The notes: a model not told the origin generated them from the sequence alone. A DNA stretch of 64,000 bases from an uncultured Flavobacteriaceae bacterium (GCA_947488435.1 CANKZG010000001.1:2718036-2782035); one strand, 5' to 3'; positions 41,318-49,949 are shown, counted from the stretch's first letter. Numbers and translations: made by a program.

Positions 41318-41713
41318 TTAAGATACTGATGGTAATCCATATGGGCAATCTATAAAATATACCCAAGATCCATCTGCTCTTTGTTTGGCCACTTCTACAG
41401 ATTTCCCTTCACTTATAATTTTACCATCGGGATCGATAATTTTCCAATCGGCTTGTAAGAGTGCAGTCTTACCGTTTATAATTTCGCCCGTGACTTCACT
41501 TATAAGACTTGCTCTGGAATCAATAAATGCTCCGAATGATTCTCGTAGAATAGCGATCCCCGTTTTAGCAGGTTCGGTAGGAGGGAAAGACATGATATAA
41601 TCTGGATGGAAAAAATCCAATATATTCTCTAAATTACCTTCTTTAATACAAGCACTTATTTCATTTGCAATGGCACTGGGCTTTAATGCCTTACGTTTAA
41701 TTGTTGCGGTCAT
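41318..41713 (-). CDS. SnoaL-like/DUF4440-type protein 2
   Basis: This 131-residue cytosolic NTF2-like protein has AIANEISACIKEGNLENILDFFHPDYIMSF as first helix and strand, VTGEIINGKTALLQADWKIIDPDGKIISEG as the central sheet, and GSWVYFIDCPYG at the end. It lies 14 bp after a related gene on the same strand, so both are translated from one message that ends at the terminator at 41219-41250. Such proteins bind or isomerise small molecules. No active-site residue can be assigned. Confidence 0.8.
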   Translation of the reverse strand: MTATIKRKALKPSAIANEISACIKEGNLENILDFFHPDYIMSFPPTEPAKTGIAILRESFGAFIDSRASLISEVTGEIINGKTALLQADWKIIDPDGKIISEGKSVEVAKQRADGSWVYFIDCPYGLPSVS

Positions 41714-41727
41714 TTTATTATAGAGAT

Positions 41728-42132
41728 TTATATTAATTCTTGCACATCTGGTGGTCTATTATCCATATCAAAAATTAACCTCCAAACTCCGGATGCTGAT
41801 TTTCTAAAAACAACTACAACTCTTCCTCGTTCTGACATTTCTGTTTGGTCTTCAGGATTTATTCCTTTCATAATAAAGCTGCCAGTATAGTAGCCGATAT
41901 CCCTACCTGCAATTACTTGCTCTTCAAAAACTGTAGCGTGTGGTTTTACCATAAAATGTTCTATAAACCCTTGTTTGATAGATGCTAAATCGGACTTTCT
42001 TGGTCCCCCGCTAGTACTATAGCTAGCTTCTGGGTCATATAAAGCCATTAATCCGTCAATATCATGACTATTAAAAGCATCTATCCAATCTTGACATGCT
42101 TTTCTTATTTCATCCTTTGCTATTTTATTCAT
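41728..42132 (-). CDS. SnoaL-like/DUF4440-type protein 1
   Basis: This 134-residue cytosolic NTF2-like protein has CQDWIDAFNSHDIDGLMALYDPEASYS, a standard DUF4440/SnoaL opening, then GRDIGYYTGSFIMKG and RGRVVVVFRKSASGVWRLIFDMDN. It is first in a two-gene operon with 41318-41713. The two share fold but are clearly diverged. A Crp/Fnr-like regulator gene lies 107 bp upstream on the same strand and could control the pair, though no binding site was recognised. Confidence 0.82.
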   Translation of the reverse strand: MNKIAKDEIRKACQDWIDAFNSHDIDGLMALYDPEASYSTSGGPRKSDLASIKQGFIEHFMVKPHATVFEEQVIAGRDIGYYTGSFIMKGINPEDQTEMSERGRVVVVFRKSASGVWRLIFDMDNRPPDVQELI

Positions 42133-42238
42133 AACTCAAATCATTTAAATTTATACGTGACTAATTCTTCTACTATCTAATTGCATAGAACAAATGTAGA
42201 AGGTTAACCATTTTTTATTCTTGGTATAAACCAAGATT

Positions 42239-42799
42239 TTAAATGCGGATGTTATTCATTAATTTACTGAAGTTTGTGGAATCAATACGTAAATAGGAAG
42301 CAAGGTCTTTTTGAGAGATAAGACGAAGTAAATGAGGGCTTCTTTTGGTAAATATTTTAAATCGTGTTTCTATGTCGAATGCCATTAACTCATGATGCCG
42401 CTCCATTAATCCTATTAAAAGCTGCTCTATGGCTTTTCGAAAAAGTGTTTCAATCTGCCTATGTTCTTCCAAAAACTGTTGATGTTTTTCAAAAGAAATC
42501 CGTAAAAACTTACTTTCGGTAATAGTTTCGAGATAATATTTGGAAGCGGTTTGGGTCAAAAAGGATCCAGGAACCCCACTAAAGGAAGGGGCATAGGAAA
42601 ATAAAATAATATGTTGTTTGTCTTCATGCAAATAGTACGATTTTTGAACCCCTTCTAAAACATAATATAAATAACGTTGGGTTTTACCCGATGACGTCAT
42701 TATTGTTTTTCTTGGAACCACACATGCTTCCCAATGTGAAAGATACTCGTTAATTATGTTGTCATCTACTTGATATATTTTGGACAAAAACTCTTTCAT
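42239..42799 (-). CDS. Crp/Fnr family transcriptional regulator
   Basis: This 186-residue protein has an N-terminal cyclic-nucleotide-binding-like beta barrel (about 20-115, with VVPRKTIMTSSGKTQRYLYYVLEGVQKSYYL), a dimerisation helix, and a C-terminal winged helix-turn-helix (LLRLISQKDLASYLRIDSTNFSKLM). The arginine/glutamate cAMP-binding cassette is absent, as usual for this Bacteroidota branch, so the ligand is unknown. The C-terminus is short, ending just after the recognition helix. It likely regulates neighbouring genes. Confidence 0.87.
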   Translation of the reverse strand: MKEFLSKIYQVDDNIINEYLSHWEACVVPRKTIMTSSGKTQRYLYYVLEGVQKSYYLHEDKQHIILFSYAPSFSGVPGSFLTQTASKYYLETITESKFLRISFEKHQQFLEEHRQIETLFRKAIEQLLIGLMERHHELMAFDIETRFKIFTKRSPHLLRLISQKDLASYLRIDSTNFSKLMNNIRI

Positions 42800-42848
42800 A
42801 ATTTTTCCAATATATTTCCTGTGTTTTTACGAAAAAGTGAATTATTTT

Positions 42849-43439
42849 TTATTTCGATTTGGGCCAAATTGTTTTAAACTTTACGCAAACAATGAGCATT
42901 TCTTCTGTCGGCTTTTCTCCATTTTCAACCAAAACACTTTCAAAAAAACCCCAATGGGCCTTTTTCCATTTTTTCAATGGTTCAATGTCTGTCCCCATAT
43001 CCATTGCTGCGTAATCTTTAGAAATTTTATGGAAGGGAATGGTATCTACACCTATATTTTCTATTATGGCTTGCGCTTTTCCGTCAAAATCTGTAATTAT
43101 TTGCTTTGTTCCAACTTGTGGTAAATCAACATTATATTGTTGATATAAATATAATAGACCAGATGAGGCTTGCTTTTTGCCATGCAGGGTTAATTCGGCT
43201 AATCGGTTTGCATCCTTTCTGTTATTATGAAAGAAATCGAATTCTGGTATCTCTTGATTTTTAAAATCAGGATTTGATGCCACATAGTTGTTCCACATTT
43301 CAGTCACAGATATGTCCACCTCATTTTCCATTTCTGTAACTGTTTGTACTTCGGTATCCGTTTCCTTTTCTGTTATGATTTTAGCTTCGTTTTTACAGCT
43401 TAATAGGATCAATAACAGCACTACTGTTAATCTTTTCAT
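42849..43439 (-). CDS. ASCH-domain lipoprotein
   Basis: This 196-residue protein starts at the ATG at 43439 (MKRLTVVLLLILLSC), with a clear lipobox (LLSC, Cys15) followed by KNEAK. After an E/T/V-rich linker (about 16-45) an ASCH domain follows: MWNNYVASNPDFKNQEIPEFDFFHNNRKDANRLAELTLHGKKQASSGLL, then LPQVGTKQIITDFDGKAQAIIENI and EEMLIVCVKFKTIWP. ASCH domains are typically cytosolic nucleic-acid-binding or nucleoside-hydrolase folds, so an envelope-anchored version is unusual. Function unknown. The upstream in-frame ATG at 43460 is rejected because it precedes the signal. Confidence 0.78.
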   Translation of the reverse strand: MKRLTVVLLLILLSCKNEAKIITEKETDTEVQTVTEMENEVDISVTEMWNNYVASNPDFKNQEIPEFDFFHNNRKDANRLAELTLHGKKQASSGLLYLYQQYNVDLPQVGTKQIITDFDGKAQAIIENIGVDTIPFHKISKDYAAMDMGTDIEPLKKWKKAHWGFFESVLVENGEKPTEEMLIVCVKFKTIWPKSK

Positions 43440-43595
43440 AGTTTTAGGTATTGTTACCAACGGTTTTAGTTTTGATTTATGTTTAGGATAATTTACTAGT
43501 AGTATTCTTAGAAACTAAGGTAGTGATTTGCAAGAAAAAGAACATTACTATCAGAAACTTCCTTGATAATTAATTATATAGGGGTCACACATTTT

Positions 43596-44237
43596 TTATA
43601 CAATCTCAGTCAGGTCCCTAAAACTATCGAGTATATAATTGGGTTTTTGTTTTTCCAATGCTTCCTTAGAGTTATTCCCATAGGTAACTCCGCAGGTATC
43701 TACATTTGCCCTTTGTCCCATTTCAATATCAAAAACTGTATCTCCAACAACTAAACACTCCTTGGGGTGATAGTGATGTTCATCTACAATAAAATTTACA
43801 ATATCTGGCGCAGGTTTTTTGTTTTTTGCATCTTCATCGCCACCTACAAAAGAAAAGATATCATAAAGGTGATGCCTTTTAAGAATTTTAATTAATGTGG
43901 CTTTGCCTTTACTTGATGCTATCGCTAAATTTATTCCCTTTTGATGAAAATATAATAGGGTTTCCTTTACACCATCAAAAAGAGAAATGGTATCAATTGC
44001 AATTTCATTATAGTGTTTGCGATACACAAAAGTTGCCTCTGGAATTAATTTTTCGTCAAGTGCAAAAGCTTTTTCGAATGTAGTTTTGAGCGGCAAGCCG
44101 ATTAAACTTTCTATAAGTTTTTCATCAAAGTTTTTAATGTTATACTTATAGGAAACAAATTTCATCGTCCGGATAATACTCTTCTTGGTATCCGCAATGG
44201 TGCCATCAAAATCTAGAATAAGTGTATTGTATTTCAC
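43596..44237 (-). CDS. HAD-superfamily phosphatase (phosphoglycolate phosphatase-like)
   Basis: This 213-residue cytosolic phosphatase has motif I DFDGTIAD (D9, D11), motif II in IASSKGKA, motif III lysine in the KNKKPAPD region, and motif IV VVGDTVFDIEMG. The helical cap between motifs I and II (about 15-85) is that of subclass I. Such enzymes hydrolyse phosphoglycolate, sugar phosphates or pyrophosphate. The exact substrate cannot be told. It is 26 bp after the DinB-like gene on the same strand. Confidence 0.87.
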   Translation of the reverse strand: MKYNTLILDFDGTIADTKKSIIRTMKFVSYKYNIKNFDEKLIESLIGLPLKTTFEKAFALDEKLIPEATFVYRKHYNEIAIDTISLFDGVKETLLYFHQKGINLAIASSKGKATLIKILKRHHLYDIFSFVGGDEDAKNKKPAPDIVNFIVDEHHYHPKECLVVGDTVFDIEMGQRANVDTCGVTYGNNSKEALEKQKPNYILDSFRDLTEIV

Positions 44238-44263
44238 TAGGGTAGGGAGTTTTCTTAATAGAA

Positions 44264-44815
44264 TTATTGATACAATACATATCGCGGTGGCTTTAGTCCG
44301 TTTAATCGCATAGAAACTAGCATTTGCGCTCTATGATGCGTGATGTGGTCGGCAAGCAATAATAAAATTTGTCTTTTTGTTCTATTCGCCCCAAAATAAT
44401 CTAACCTTTCTTCAAGTCGAGTTGGCTCAAAATCTGCGATAAATGCTATAGTTTTTTCAAAAGTCTCGTCAATTTTAGCGATCATTTCTTTTTTGGATTT
44501 GTTAGCTACTTTCAGTTCCGTATCGGTATTCCAATCTCTGGCTTCTCGTCCGCCTATTAACGATTGACTATGCCAATCCATCGCCCAACCAATATGCATT
44601 AAATTTTCAGCATAGCTCCAGGATTCTGGGGTTGCTTTAAAATTGTATTTGTCCTCCGGCATGGAATCTGCTACCAGAATTAAATAGGCCCTTGAAGTTT
44701 CCAACCGCTCAAGGTACTCTTTGATAAAGTCACCTTGTTGAGCGAAAAGTGGTGATATAAATGCAGGTAATAGGAGTATTGAAGCTAAGAGTATGATTGG
44801 TGCTGTTTTTTTCAT
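44264..44815 (-). CDS. exported DinB-like four-helix protein
   Basis: This 183-residue protein has a signal peptide (about 1-26, ending PLFAQ) and a DinB/YfiT-like four-helix bundle. Candidate metal ligands are the histidines in NLMHIGWAMDWH and LLADHITHHRAQM. KATPESWSYAENLMHIG is the usual landmark of the DinB superfamily. These metal-binding proteins include thiol transferases and glutathione-like transferases. An exported form cannot be assigned a reaction. The start directly abuts the stop of the upstream membrane protein gene. Confidence 0.83.
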   Translation of the reverse strand: MKKTAPIILLASILLLPAFISPLFAQQGDFIKEYLERLETSRAYLILVADSMPEDKYNFKATPESWSYAENLMHIGWAMDWHSQSLIGGREARDWNTDTELKVANKSKKEMIAKIDETFEKTIAFIADFEPTRLEERLDYFGANRTKRQILLLLADHITHHRAQMLVSMRLNGLKPPRYVLYQ

Positions 44816-45601
44816 TTAATTTAGTTTCTTAAGTTGCTCATCAATTTTTCTATGTAATTGTTCTAATTCCTGGGCATAAATTGCAGTGTCTTCGTTAATC
44901 GCCTTTTTAAATAACTCAAAGGCTTTTAACCTTAATTCTGAATATTTAATTAATACCTCGTTTTGCTCTACTAATTCGGAAGGTAGGTTTTCAATATTGT
45001 TGGCTTTTTTGATTATTTCAATATTTTCTTTCCATGTAGGAATTGTATAATTTTCTAATTCTTGAAGAAGTAAATAACTTGTTTCTGTATTTAAATGGTC
45101 ATAAAAAACTAATGATTCTGTTTCATTTTTTGAAAACTTGGCAATATCAGCATCGTATTTTTCAAGCTCAGCTTCTCCAGATGAAAGATATACATATCCA
45201 AAAATCCCTATTAATAGTATAAGTAATGACACAAAACCAATTTCCGCTGCTTTCAATTTAGAGTAAAATTCGTTACCATTTACTTTGTGTTGATTTAACA
45301 TTGTTCCATGAATCCTTTCCACTATTAGATATATAATACCTGTATAAATAAGAGGAAATATTTGATTTGGAACTTTATCTATAATTGATTCTGGAATCGT
45401 AAAAACCCCTATAAATAAAATAATAGTGGATATAATTCCAATAAACAAAGATTTTTTTCCTTCATCAGGTTTGTTTAAACTCAAATAATTTTCTCTAACT
45501 AAATACCCTGCTGCTAATGGACCGCCGATGAAAGTTGCAATTCCAATAGCTTTATGTGAATAGAATTTTAAATCTTTTGTGGGATTTTGGTTTTGAGTCA
45601 T
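44816..45601 (-). CDS. membrane protein of unknown function
   Basis: This 261-residue protein has about four hydrophobic helices in its first half (around 18-38, 48-68, 80-95, 117-137), then a charged helical C-terminal domain (about 145-261) with heptad-like runs such as ALYAQELEQLHRKIDEQLKK. The KFYSHKAIGIATFIGGPLAAGYLV start is distinctive, but I do not know the family. It is immediately followed, with no intergenic base, by the DinB-like gene, so the two are probably co-translated. Confidence 0.65.
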   Translation of the reverse strand: MTQNQNPTKDLKFYSHKAIGIATFIGGPLAAGYLVRENYLSLNKPDEGKKSLFIGIISTIILFIGVFTIPESIIDKVPNQIFPLIYTGIIYLIVERIHGTMLNQHKVNGNEFYSKLKAAEIGFVSLLILLIGIFGYVYLSSGEAELEKYDADIAKFSKNETESLVFYDHLNTETSYLLLQELENYTIPTWKENIEIIKKANNIENLPSELVEQNEVLIKYSELRLKAFELFKKAINEDTAIYAQELEQLHRKIDEQLKKLN

Positions 45602-45743
45602 ATTTTTAGACTTACAGGAAGTTATTAGATTTTGATTCCTGTCTACGGGTCAAACTACAAGATGAAATCATTTGCTATGTTTTTGATTTTTAATAAAAAT
45701 AGGAAATATTATTTGGGTTAACCATAGATCAATGGACTATAGC

Positions 45744-46502
45744 CTATATTGTATTTTTATTATTTTTTTCTAATCTTTTCTCTATCCTATAAATATATGA
45801 TTTAGCAATACTATCATAGTTTCTTAAATCACCTAAAAATTGCTTTGAAAAAATTCTGAACCTTGCAGACTTTCGTTTGAATGTGTCCCCATAATGGTAT
45901 ACGAACATATTTCTATTATAATTCTTGTTAATACGATCTATAAACCATGAATATTTAGAATCTTCCTCAATATTTTTTTTGGTAAGATTCCCCATTTCCT
46001 CATTGTCATATTTAAAGAAGTTTTCATAAACCGAATGATGCTCAATGAGATTATTGATAAGCGTATCTTTCTCAAAACTAGAATTCATCGATAGATTCTG
46101 TAATAGTTTAATTCCTTTGCTTTGCATGTAAAATTCTTCATGATTAGTTAATATATTTAGATTTGAAGAATAACTTTTAAAGTTTAATTCATTTACAGCG
46201 TTTAATTCAGATTTTGAATCTTCTCTTTCAATTATTTTTGAAAGTAACGCGTTTTTTTTCTCATAATATTTTATGGGGAACGAAATTTTTAAAGTATCTT
46301 TTATTAAATCTGATTTTACAATATTTAATATATTATTTAATTTTGTTTTTTCTTTTTGTGTTTCATTCCAATTATTAATTTGAAGTGCAATCAAAATTCC
46401 TATAACCACAAGAGTTATTTCACCAAAAGCATAAATTAAGTATTTACTGAATTTATTTTCAGAGAGCAGTTTTTGTCGAATCTTTCTAAAGAATTTTATC
46501 AT
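45744..46502 (-). CDS. DUF6090 membrane-anchored protein, copy C
   Basis: This 252-residue protein starts at the ATG at 46502 (MIKFFRKIRQKLLSENKFSK). A longer frame from 46559 adds unrelated residues. Single transmembrane helix at about 21-42 (AFGEITLVVIGILIALQIN). The exported domain is helical and lysine/asparagine/serine rich and ends in a basic tail (RIEKRLEKNNKNT). Its first 33 nucleotides are identical to those of copy D, indicating recent duplication or gene conversion. The sulfotransferase gene lies upstream. Function unknown. Confidence 0.8.
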   Translation of the reverse strand: MIKFFRKIRQKLLSENKFSKYLIYAFGEITLVVIGILIALQINNWNETQKEKTKLNNILNIVKSDLIKDTLKISFPIKYYEKKNALLSKIIEREDSKSELNAVNELNFKSYSSNLNILTNHEEFYMQSKGIKLLQNLSMNSSFEKDTLINNLIEHHSVYENFFKYDNEEMGNLTKKNIEEDSKYSWFIDRINKNYNRNMFVYHYGDTFKRKSARFRIFSKQFLGDLRNYDSIAKSYIYRIEKRLEKNNKNTI

Positions 46503-46602
46503 TGGATAGTGGTTGATTATGATGAGGAATAATGGGGAATGATATACAGCTGTCTCCAATTCAAAGGAGGATACGCAGAATAGCTATTGTTAGCGGCTGG
46601 AT

Positions 46603-47457
46603 TTATTTGTATTCATATTTATTCATCTGCTCACAAAGTGAATTTTTTATATAAATCGAAATTTCATTTGGTAATTTTGACATCCATTTATCTGTAAATT
46701 TTGAGGTTACAGCTACTCTAAGGTTTTGGTGATGTTTTGCCTTTGACACTCCTAACAATGACATATTTATTTCAGTATTATCGAGTATTTTTTCTTCATA
46801 TTTTAAACCTAACCAATTTAATTTATTTTTAATCACAGCTTCGGGATTATTTACAAGCTCTTCGTATTTAAGCAGGGTTATTGCACTTGGATCCTTAATT
46901 GATAATTCCTCATACTTCTTTAATGAAATTTTCCATCTCCATAGCATGTGATCTAACCTATCCATATAATAAGTGTAGTTTACATCAAGTAATGAACTAA
47001 TTACAGCTCTAGGGTCTCTTAATAAAAATATAATTTTGCAATTTGGAAATTGCTTTTTTATCATATGTGCGTAGATCGTATTTGCTGGAGTTTTATCCCC
47101 CCACATAATTTCTTGATTTCCTTTATAATCGAAACTATACTTCGAATAAATTCGATCTAAGATCAAACCAGCATTAAGATTATTTGATTCTATCAATTCG
47201 TCTCTCAGTTTCCTGAAATCAACATTCCACATTGAAGGCTTATCTATTTCTTGGAAAATTCGATCCAATTTTGATCTATGGTTTTTAAATGGATTGATAT
47301 GCCAATACTTTATTGTAAATGGAATTATACTATTCTCCGGGGGTATGAAAATTTTGCTGTGGTTGTTTAAAATACTTGACACCAAAGTACTACCATTTCT
47401 TCCGGACCCAAATATGAAAATTGGAGAATTGAAGCTTTTCTGATTTCTATTTATCAT
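46603..47457 (-). CDS. sulfotransferase family protein
   Basis: This 284-residue cytosolic enzyme is predicted to transfer sulfate from PAPS. The 5'-phosphosulfate loop GSGRNGST is at 17-24, the 3'-phosphate-binding segment is CKIIFLLRDPRAVISSLLD, and WGDKTPANT is a typical acceptor-region motif of this family. The acceptor (sugar, lipid or tyrosine) is unknown. The frame stays open for about 40 codons upstream of the ATG without any other start codon, so the ATG at 47457 is kept. It is flanked on both sides by DUF6090 copies. Confidence 0.85.
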   Translation of the reverse strand: MINRNQKSFNSPIFIFGSGRNGSTLVSSILNNHSKIFIPPENSIIPFTIKYWHINPFKNHRSKLDRIFQEIDKPSMWNVDFRKLRDELIESNNLNAGLILDRIYSKYSFDYKGNQEIMWGDKTPANTIYAHMIKKQFPNCKIIFLLRDPRAVISSLLDVNYTYYMDRLDHMLWRWKISLKKYEELSIKDPSAITLLKYEELVNNPEAVIKNKLNWLGLKYEEKILDNTEINMSLLGVSKAKHHQNLRVAVTSKFTDKWMSKLPNEISIYIKNSLCEQMNKYEYK

Positions 47458-47657
47458 CTTAGATAATGATTTATCAAAGGTCTCCGAGAATAGTTCTTTT
47501 TTTAAAATTCTTATTTTTTGTTTTTTGTCGATGATATTTTTTTTACTAGTTTTTATTACTCTTCCCTCTAGCGATCTATGCTACGAGTAGTTGCGGGTTT
47601 TTGGTGTTCTTCGATTTTCAATTATTTCTGATTGCGCTTAAAAGTAGGAATAGTTCG

Positions 47658-48359
47658 TTATTCTTTCTTTTCAAGTTTGATGAGAACTAATATTTCTTCA
47701 GCATTTTCGAGTCGTTTATTCGCTTCCAATTTCATAACAGTATTCATTCTTGAGAAGGAATTTATTCATTCTTGATAAGATGCGTCTGCCAACAACAATT
47801 CTACTCTGTCAGTAAACTTGCTCTTATCATTTATATCAATTGTATGCTCAACTGTCTGTTCCATGATTTGATGATGAATATTGGCCATTGTTATTACTTG
47901 TGATTCCCAATACTTTAATTCATTATTGTAATATGAAATTATTTTAGATTTTAAGTCTTCATTAGATATTAAATTTAATTTGTTATCACTTATAGCACTT
48001 ATGTAGCCAGCATTATTTACTGGAATTCTTGCTTGTCCCAGTTCCAAAATTAAATTAGATGTTAAGGAGTCAATATGTCTATTTTCGGTTATTGTACTCC
48101 AGTATCTCTCTTTTTTAGGCGCTATTTCCGTAAGTTGATTTAGTCTTTGAATATCAAGTTTAATATCTTTCTCAAGTGAATTTAAAATTATTTGAAACTC
48201 CTTGTTTTCTTGCTTACTTATATTCAAATTATTTATTCCTAATGCGATTAGAATTCCAATTACAACAAGAATTATTTCTCCAATTGCATAAATCAAATAC
48301 TTACTGAACTTGTTTTCGGAAAGTAATTTTTGTCGAATCTTTCTAAAGAATTTTATCAT
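47658..48359 (-). pseudogene. DUF6090 copy D, interrupted by an in-frame TGA
   Basis: The ATG at 48359 gives the family N-terminus (MIKFFRKIRQKLLSENKFSK, transmembrane helix 21-42) but the frame stops at a TGA at 47766-47768 after 197 residues, shorter than the 235-252 of the other copies. The same frame then stays open for 35 further codons to TAA at 47658-47660. The extension INSFSRMNTVMKLEANKRLE, then a LVLIKLEKK end, resembles the C-terminal helix of copy A (IEANKILILLREK). Reading through the single TGA would give a normal 233-residue protein. A nonsense mutation is the simplest explanation. The 13-bp direct repeat at 47741-47775 overlaps the TGA. Confidence 0.75.
47741..47775. repeat. 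13-bp direct repeat at the premature stop of DUF6090 copy D
   Basis: TATTCATTCTTGA occurs at 47741-47753 and again at 47763-47775 (22-bp period). The second copy contains, on the minus strand, the TGA stop (47768-47766). Confidence 0.9.
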
Positions 48360-48515
48360 TAGAAGTTAGTTTCTCTAAATATATGATTTTAAATGAAATA
48401 AGGGAGTTTAAATAATGAAGCACAACCTGTTTATATCGTTGTATTTTACAGCTATATCTCCCTATAATAACATAAAATCGTTGTATACGAACAAGCTTTA
48501 GCTTTATAAAGTATT

Positions 48516-48989
48516 TTATTCATGATGATAGGGTTCCCCTTTTAAAATCGTAAAAGCTCTATAAATTTGTTCCACTGCAAACAAACGCACCATTTGGTGC
48601 GAAAAAGTCATCTGCGATAAACTCAACATGCTTTGTGCTTTTTGATAAACCGCTGGGCTAAAACCATACGGTCCCCCAATAACAAATACCAACTGTTTTG
48701 CCCCGGAATTCATTTTCTTCTGCAGAAAGGCGGAAAAAGCGACAGAAGAATAACTTTTTCCTTTTTCATCCAACAACACCACAATAGAACTCGGTGCAAT
48801 AGCTTTTAAAATAGCTACCCCTTCCTTTTCCTTTTGCTGTTGTTCCGATAGGTTCTTTGCATTTTTAATATCAGGAAGGAGTTCAATAGCGAATTTAATA
48901 TAGTGTTTCAGCCGTTGTTGATAGGTCTGGATAAGGGTTTCCAACGCCTTATTATCCGTTTTGCCTACGGCAATGATTTTAATATTCAT
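48516..48989 (-). CDS. rlmH: 23S rRNA (pseudouridine(1915)-N3)-methyltransferase
   Basis: This 157-residue SPOUT methyltransferase modifies pseudouridine 1915 in helix 69 of the large subunit, acting on assembled ribosomes. N-terminal MNIKIIAVGKTDNKALETLI, central VVLLDEKGKSYSS, LVFVIGGPYGFSPAVY (knot) and the C-terminal FSHQMVRLFAVEQIYRAFTILKGEPYHHE are family-defining, the last ending with the Tyr-His-His substrate tail. Length is standard. Divergent from nadC across 102 bp. Confidence 0.96.
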   Translation of the reverse strand: MNIKIIAVGKTDNKALETLIQTYQQRLKHYIKFAIELLPDIKNAKNLSEQQQKEKEGVAILKAIAPSSIVVLLDEKGKSYSSVAFSAFLQKKMNSGAKQLVFVIGGPYGFSPAVYQKAQSMLSLSQMTFSHQMVRLFAVEQIYRAFTILKGEPYHHE

Positions 48990-49091
48990 ACCTCAAAGTT
49001 ACACTATTTGAAATGTATTTTTAGCTTTAAATTCTAAAGTTAATCCCTGCTATTTTTAGTAATTTAGCAGAAACTATACAACTACATACCT

Positions 49092-49949
49092 ATGATTACC
49101 GAAGCAGCATTTAATAAAGAAATTGAAGGTATAATAGCCAATGCCATTCGTGAAGATGTAGGCGATGGGGATCATAGTTCCTTAGCATGTATCCCCGATA
49201 CCACTATGGGAAAGGCAAAACTTTTGGTAAAAGATAATGGAATTATTGCTGGTGTGGATTTTGCAGAGAGAGTATTTCGCTATGTAGATAAGAACTTAAA
49301 ACTTACAGTACAAATAAAAGATGGTGCCCCGGTGCAGCACGGAGATATTGTTTTTTATGTAGAAGGAAGCTCGCAGAGCATACTAAAAGCCGAGCGGTTG
49401 GTTTTAAACACCATGCAACGCATGAGCGCAATTGCCACCAAAACAAGACATTTCATGAATTTGCTGGAGGGCACAAAAACAAAAATTCTAGATACCCGAA
49501 AAACTACTCCTGGTTTTAGAGCAGCAGAAAAATGGGCCGTAAAAATTGGGGGAGGAGAGAACCACAGGTTTGCCCTCTATGATATGGTGATGCTAAAAGA
49601 TAATCATATCGATTTTGCTGGAGGAATTACCAAAGCAATTGCAAAAACTAAAAAATATTTGAGCGAGCAAGAATTGGATTTAAAAATTATTGTAGAAGCT
49701 AGAAATTTAGAGGAGATCGAAGAGATTCTTCAATCCGATGGAGTATACCGTATTCTTATCGATAATTTCGATTATGTAGATACCCGCAAAGCAGTTGCTT
49801 TAATCGGAAATACTTGTTTGACCGAGTCTTCTGGAGGAATTACAGAAAAAACCCTTCGGAACTACGCAGAATGTGGTGTTGATTATATCTCTTCCGGAGC
49901 TTTAACCCATTCCGTATATAATATGGATCTTAGTCTTAAAGCGGTATAA
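49092..49949 (+). CDS. nadC: nicotinate-nucleotide diphosphorylase (quinolinate phosphoribosyltransferase)
   Basis: This 285-residue cytosolic enzyme converts quinolinate and PRPP to nicotinate mononucleotide in NAD synthesis. Motifs: EDVGDGDHSS at the N-terminus, ERLVLNTMQRMSAIAT, the catalytic-lysine/PRPP loop TRKTTPGFRAAEKWAVKIGGGENHR, MLKDNHI, KIIVEARNLEE and SSGGITEKTLRNYA. Full length. Its stop overlaps the next ATG by one base (TAATG), so translation is coupled to the BrkB-type gene. No quinolinate synthase gene is present in the window. Confidence 0.96.
   Translation: MITEAAFNKEIEGIIANAIREDVGDGDHSSLACIPDTTMGKAKLLVKDNGIIAGVDFAERVFRYVDKNLKLTVQIKDGAPVQHGDIVFYVEGSSQSILKAERLVLNTMQRMSAIATKTRHFMNLLEGTKTKILDTRKTTPGFRAAEKWAVKIGGGENHRFALYDMVMLKDNHIDFAGGITKAIAKTKKYLSEQELDLKIIVEARNLEEIEEILQSDGVYRILIDNFDYVDTRKAVALIGNTCLTESSGGITEKTLRNYAECGVDYISSGALTHSVYNMDLSLKAV

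Noticed and set aside
30797..48359. The accessory region as a genomic island, prophage or defence island
   Set aside because: No integrase, transposase, tRNA boundary, phage structural gene, restriction enzyme, toxin-antitoxin pair or CRISPR element was recognised. High turnover is suggested only by the remnant, paralogues and repeats.
47658..48359. Selenocysteine at the in-frame TGA of DUF6090 copy D
   Set aside because: The other copies show no conserved cysteine at this place and I saw no selenocysteine machinery or stem-loop that would support it. A nonsense mutation is simpler.
48994..49001. TAACTTTG on the minus strand as rlmH promoter
   Set aside because: A good -7 match, but it lies only a few bases before the ATG and has no TTG at the right distance, so it may be chance.
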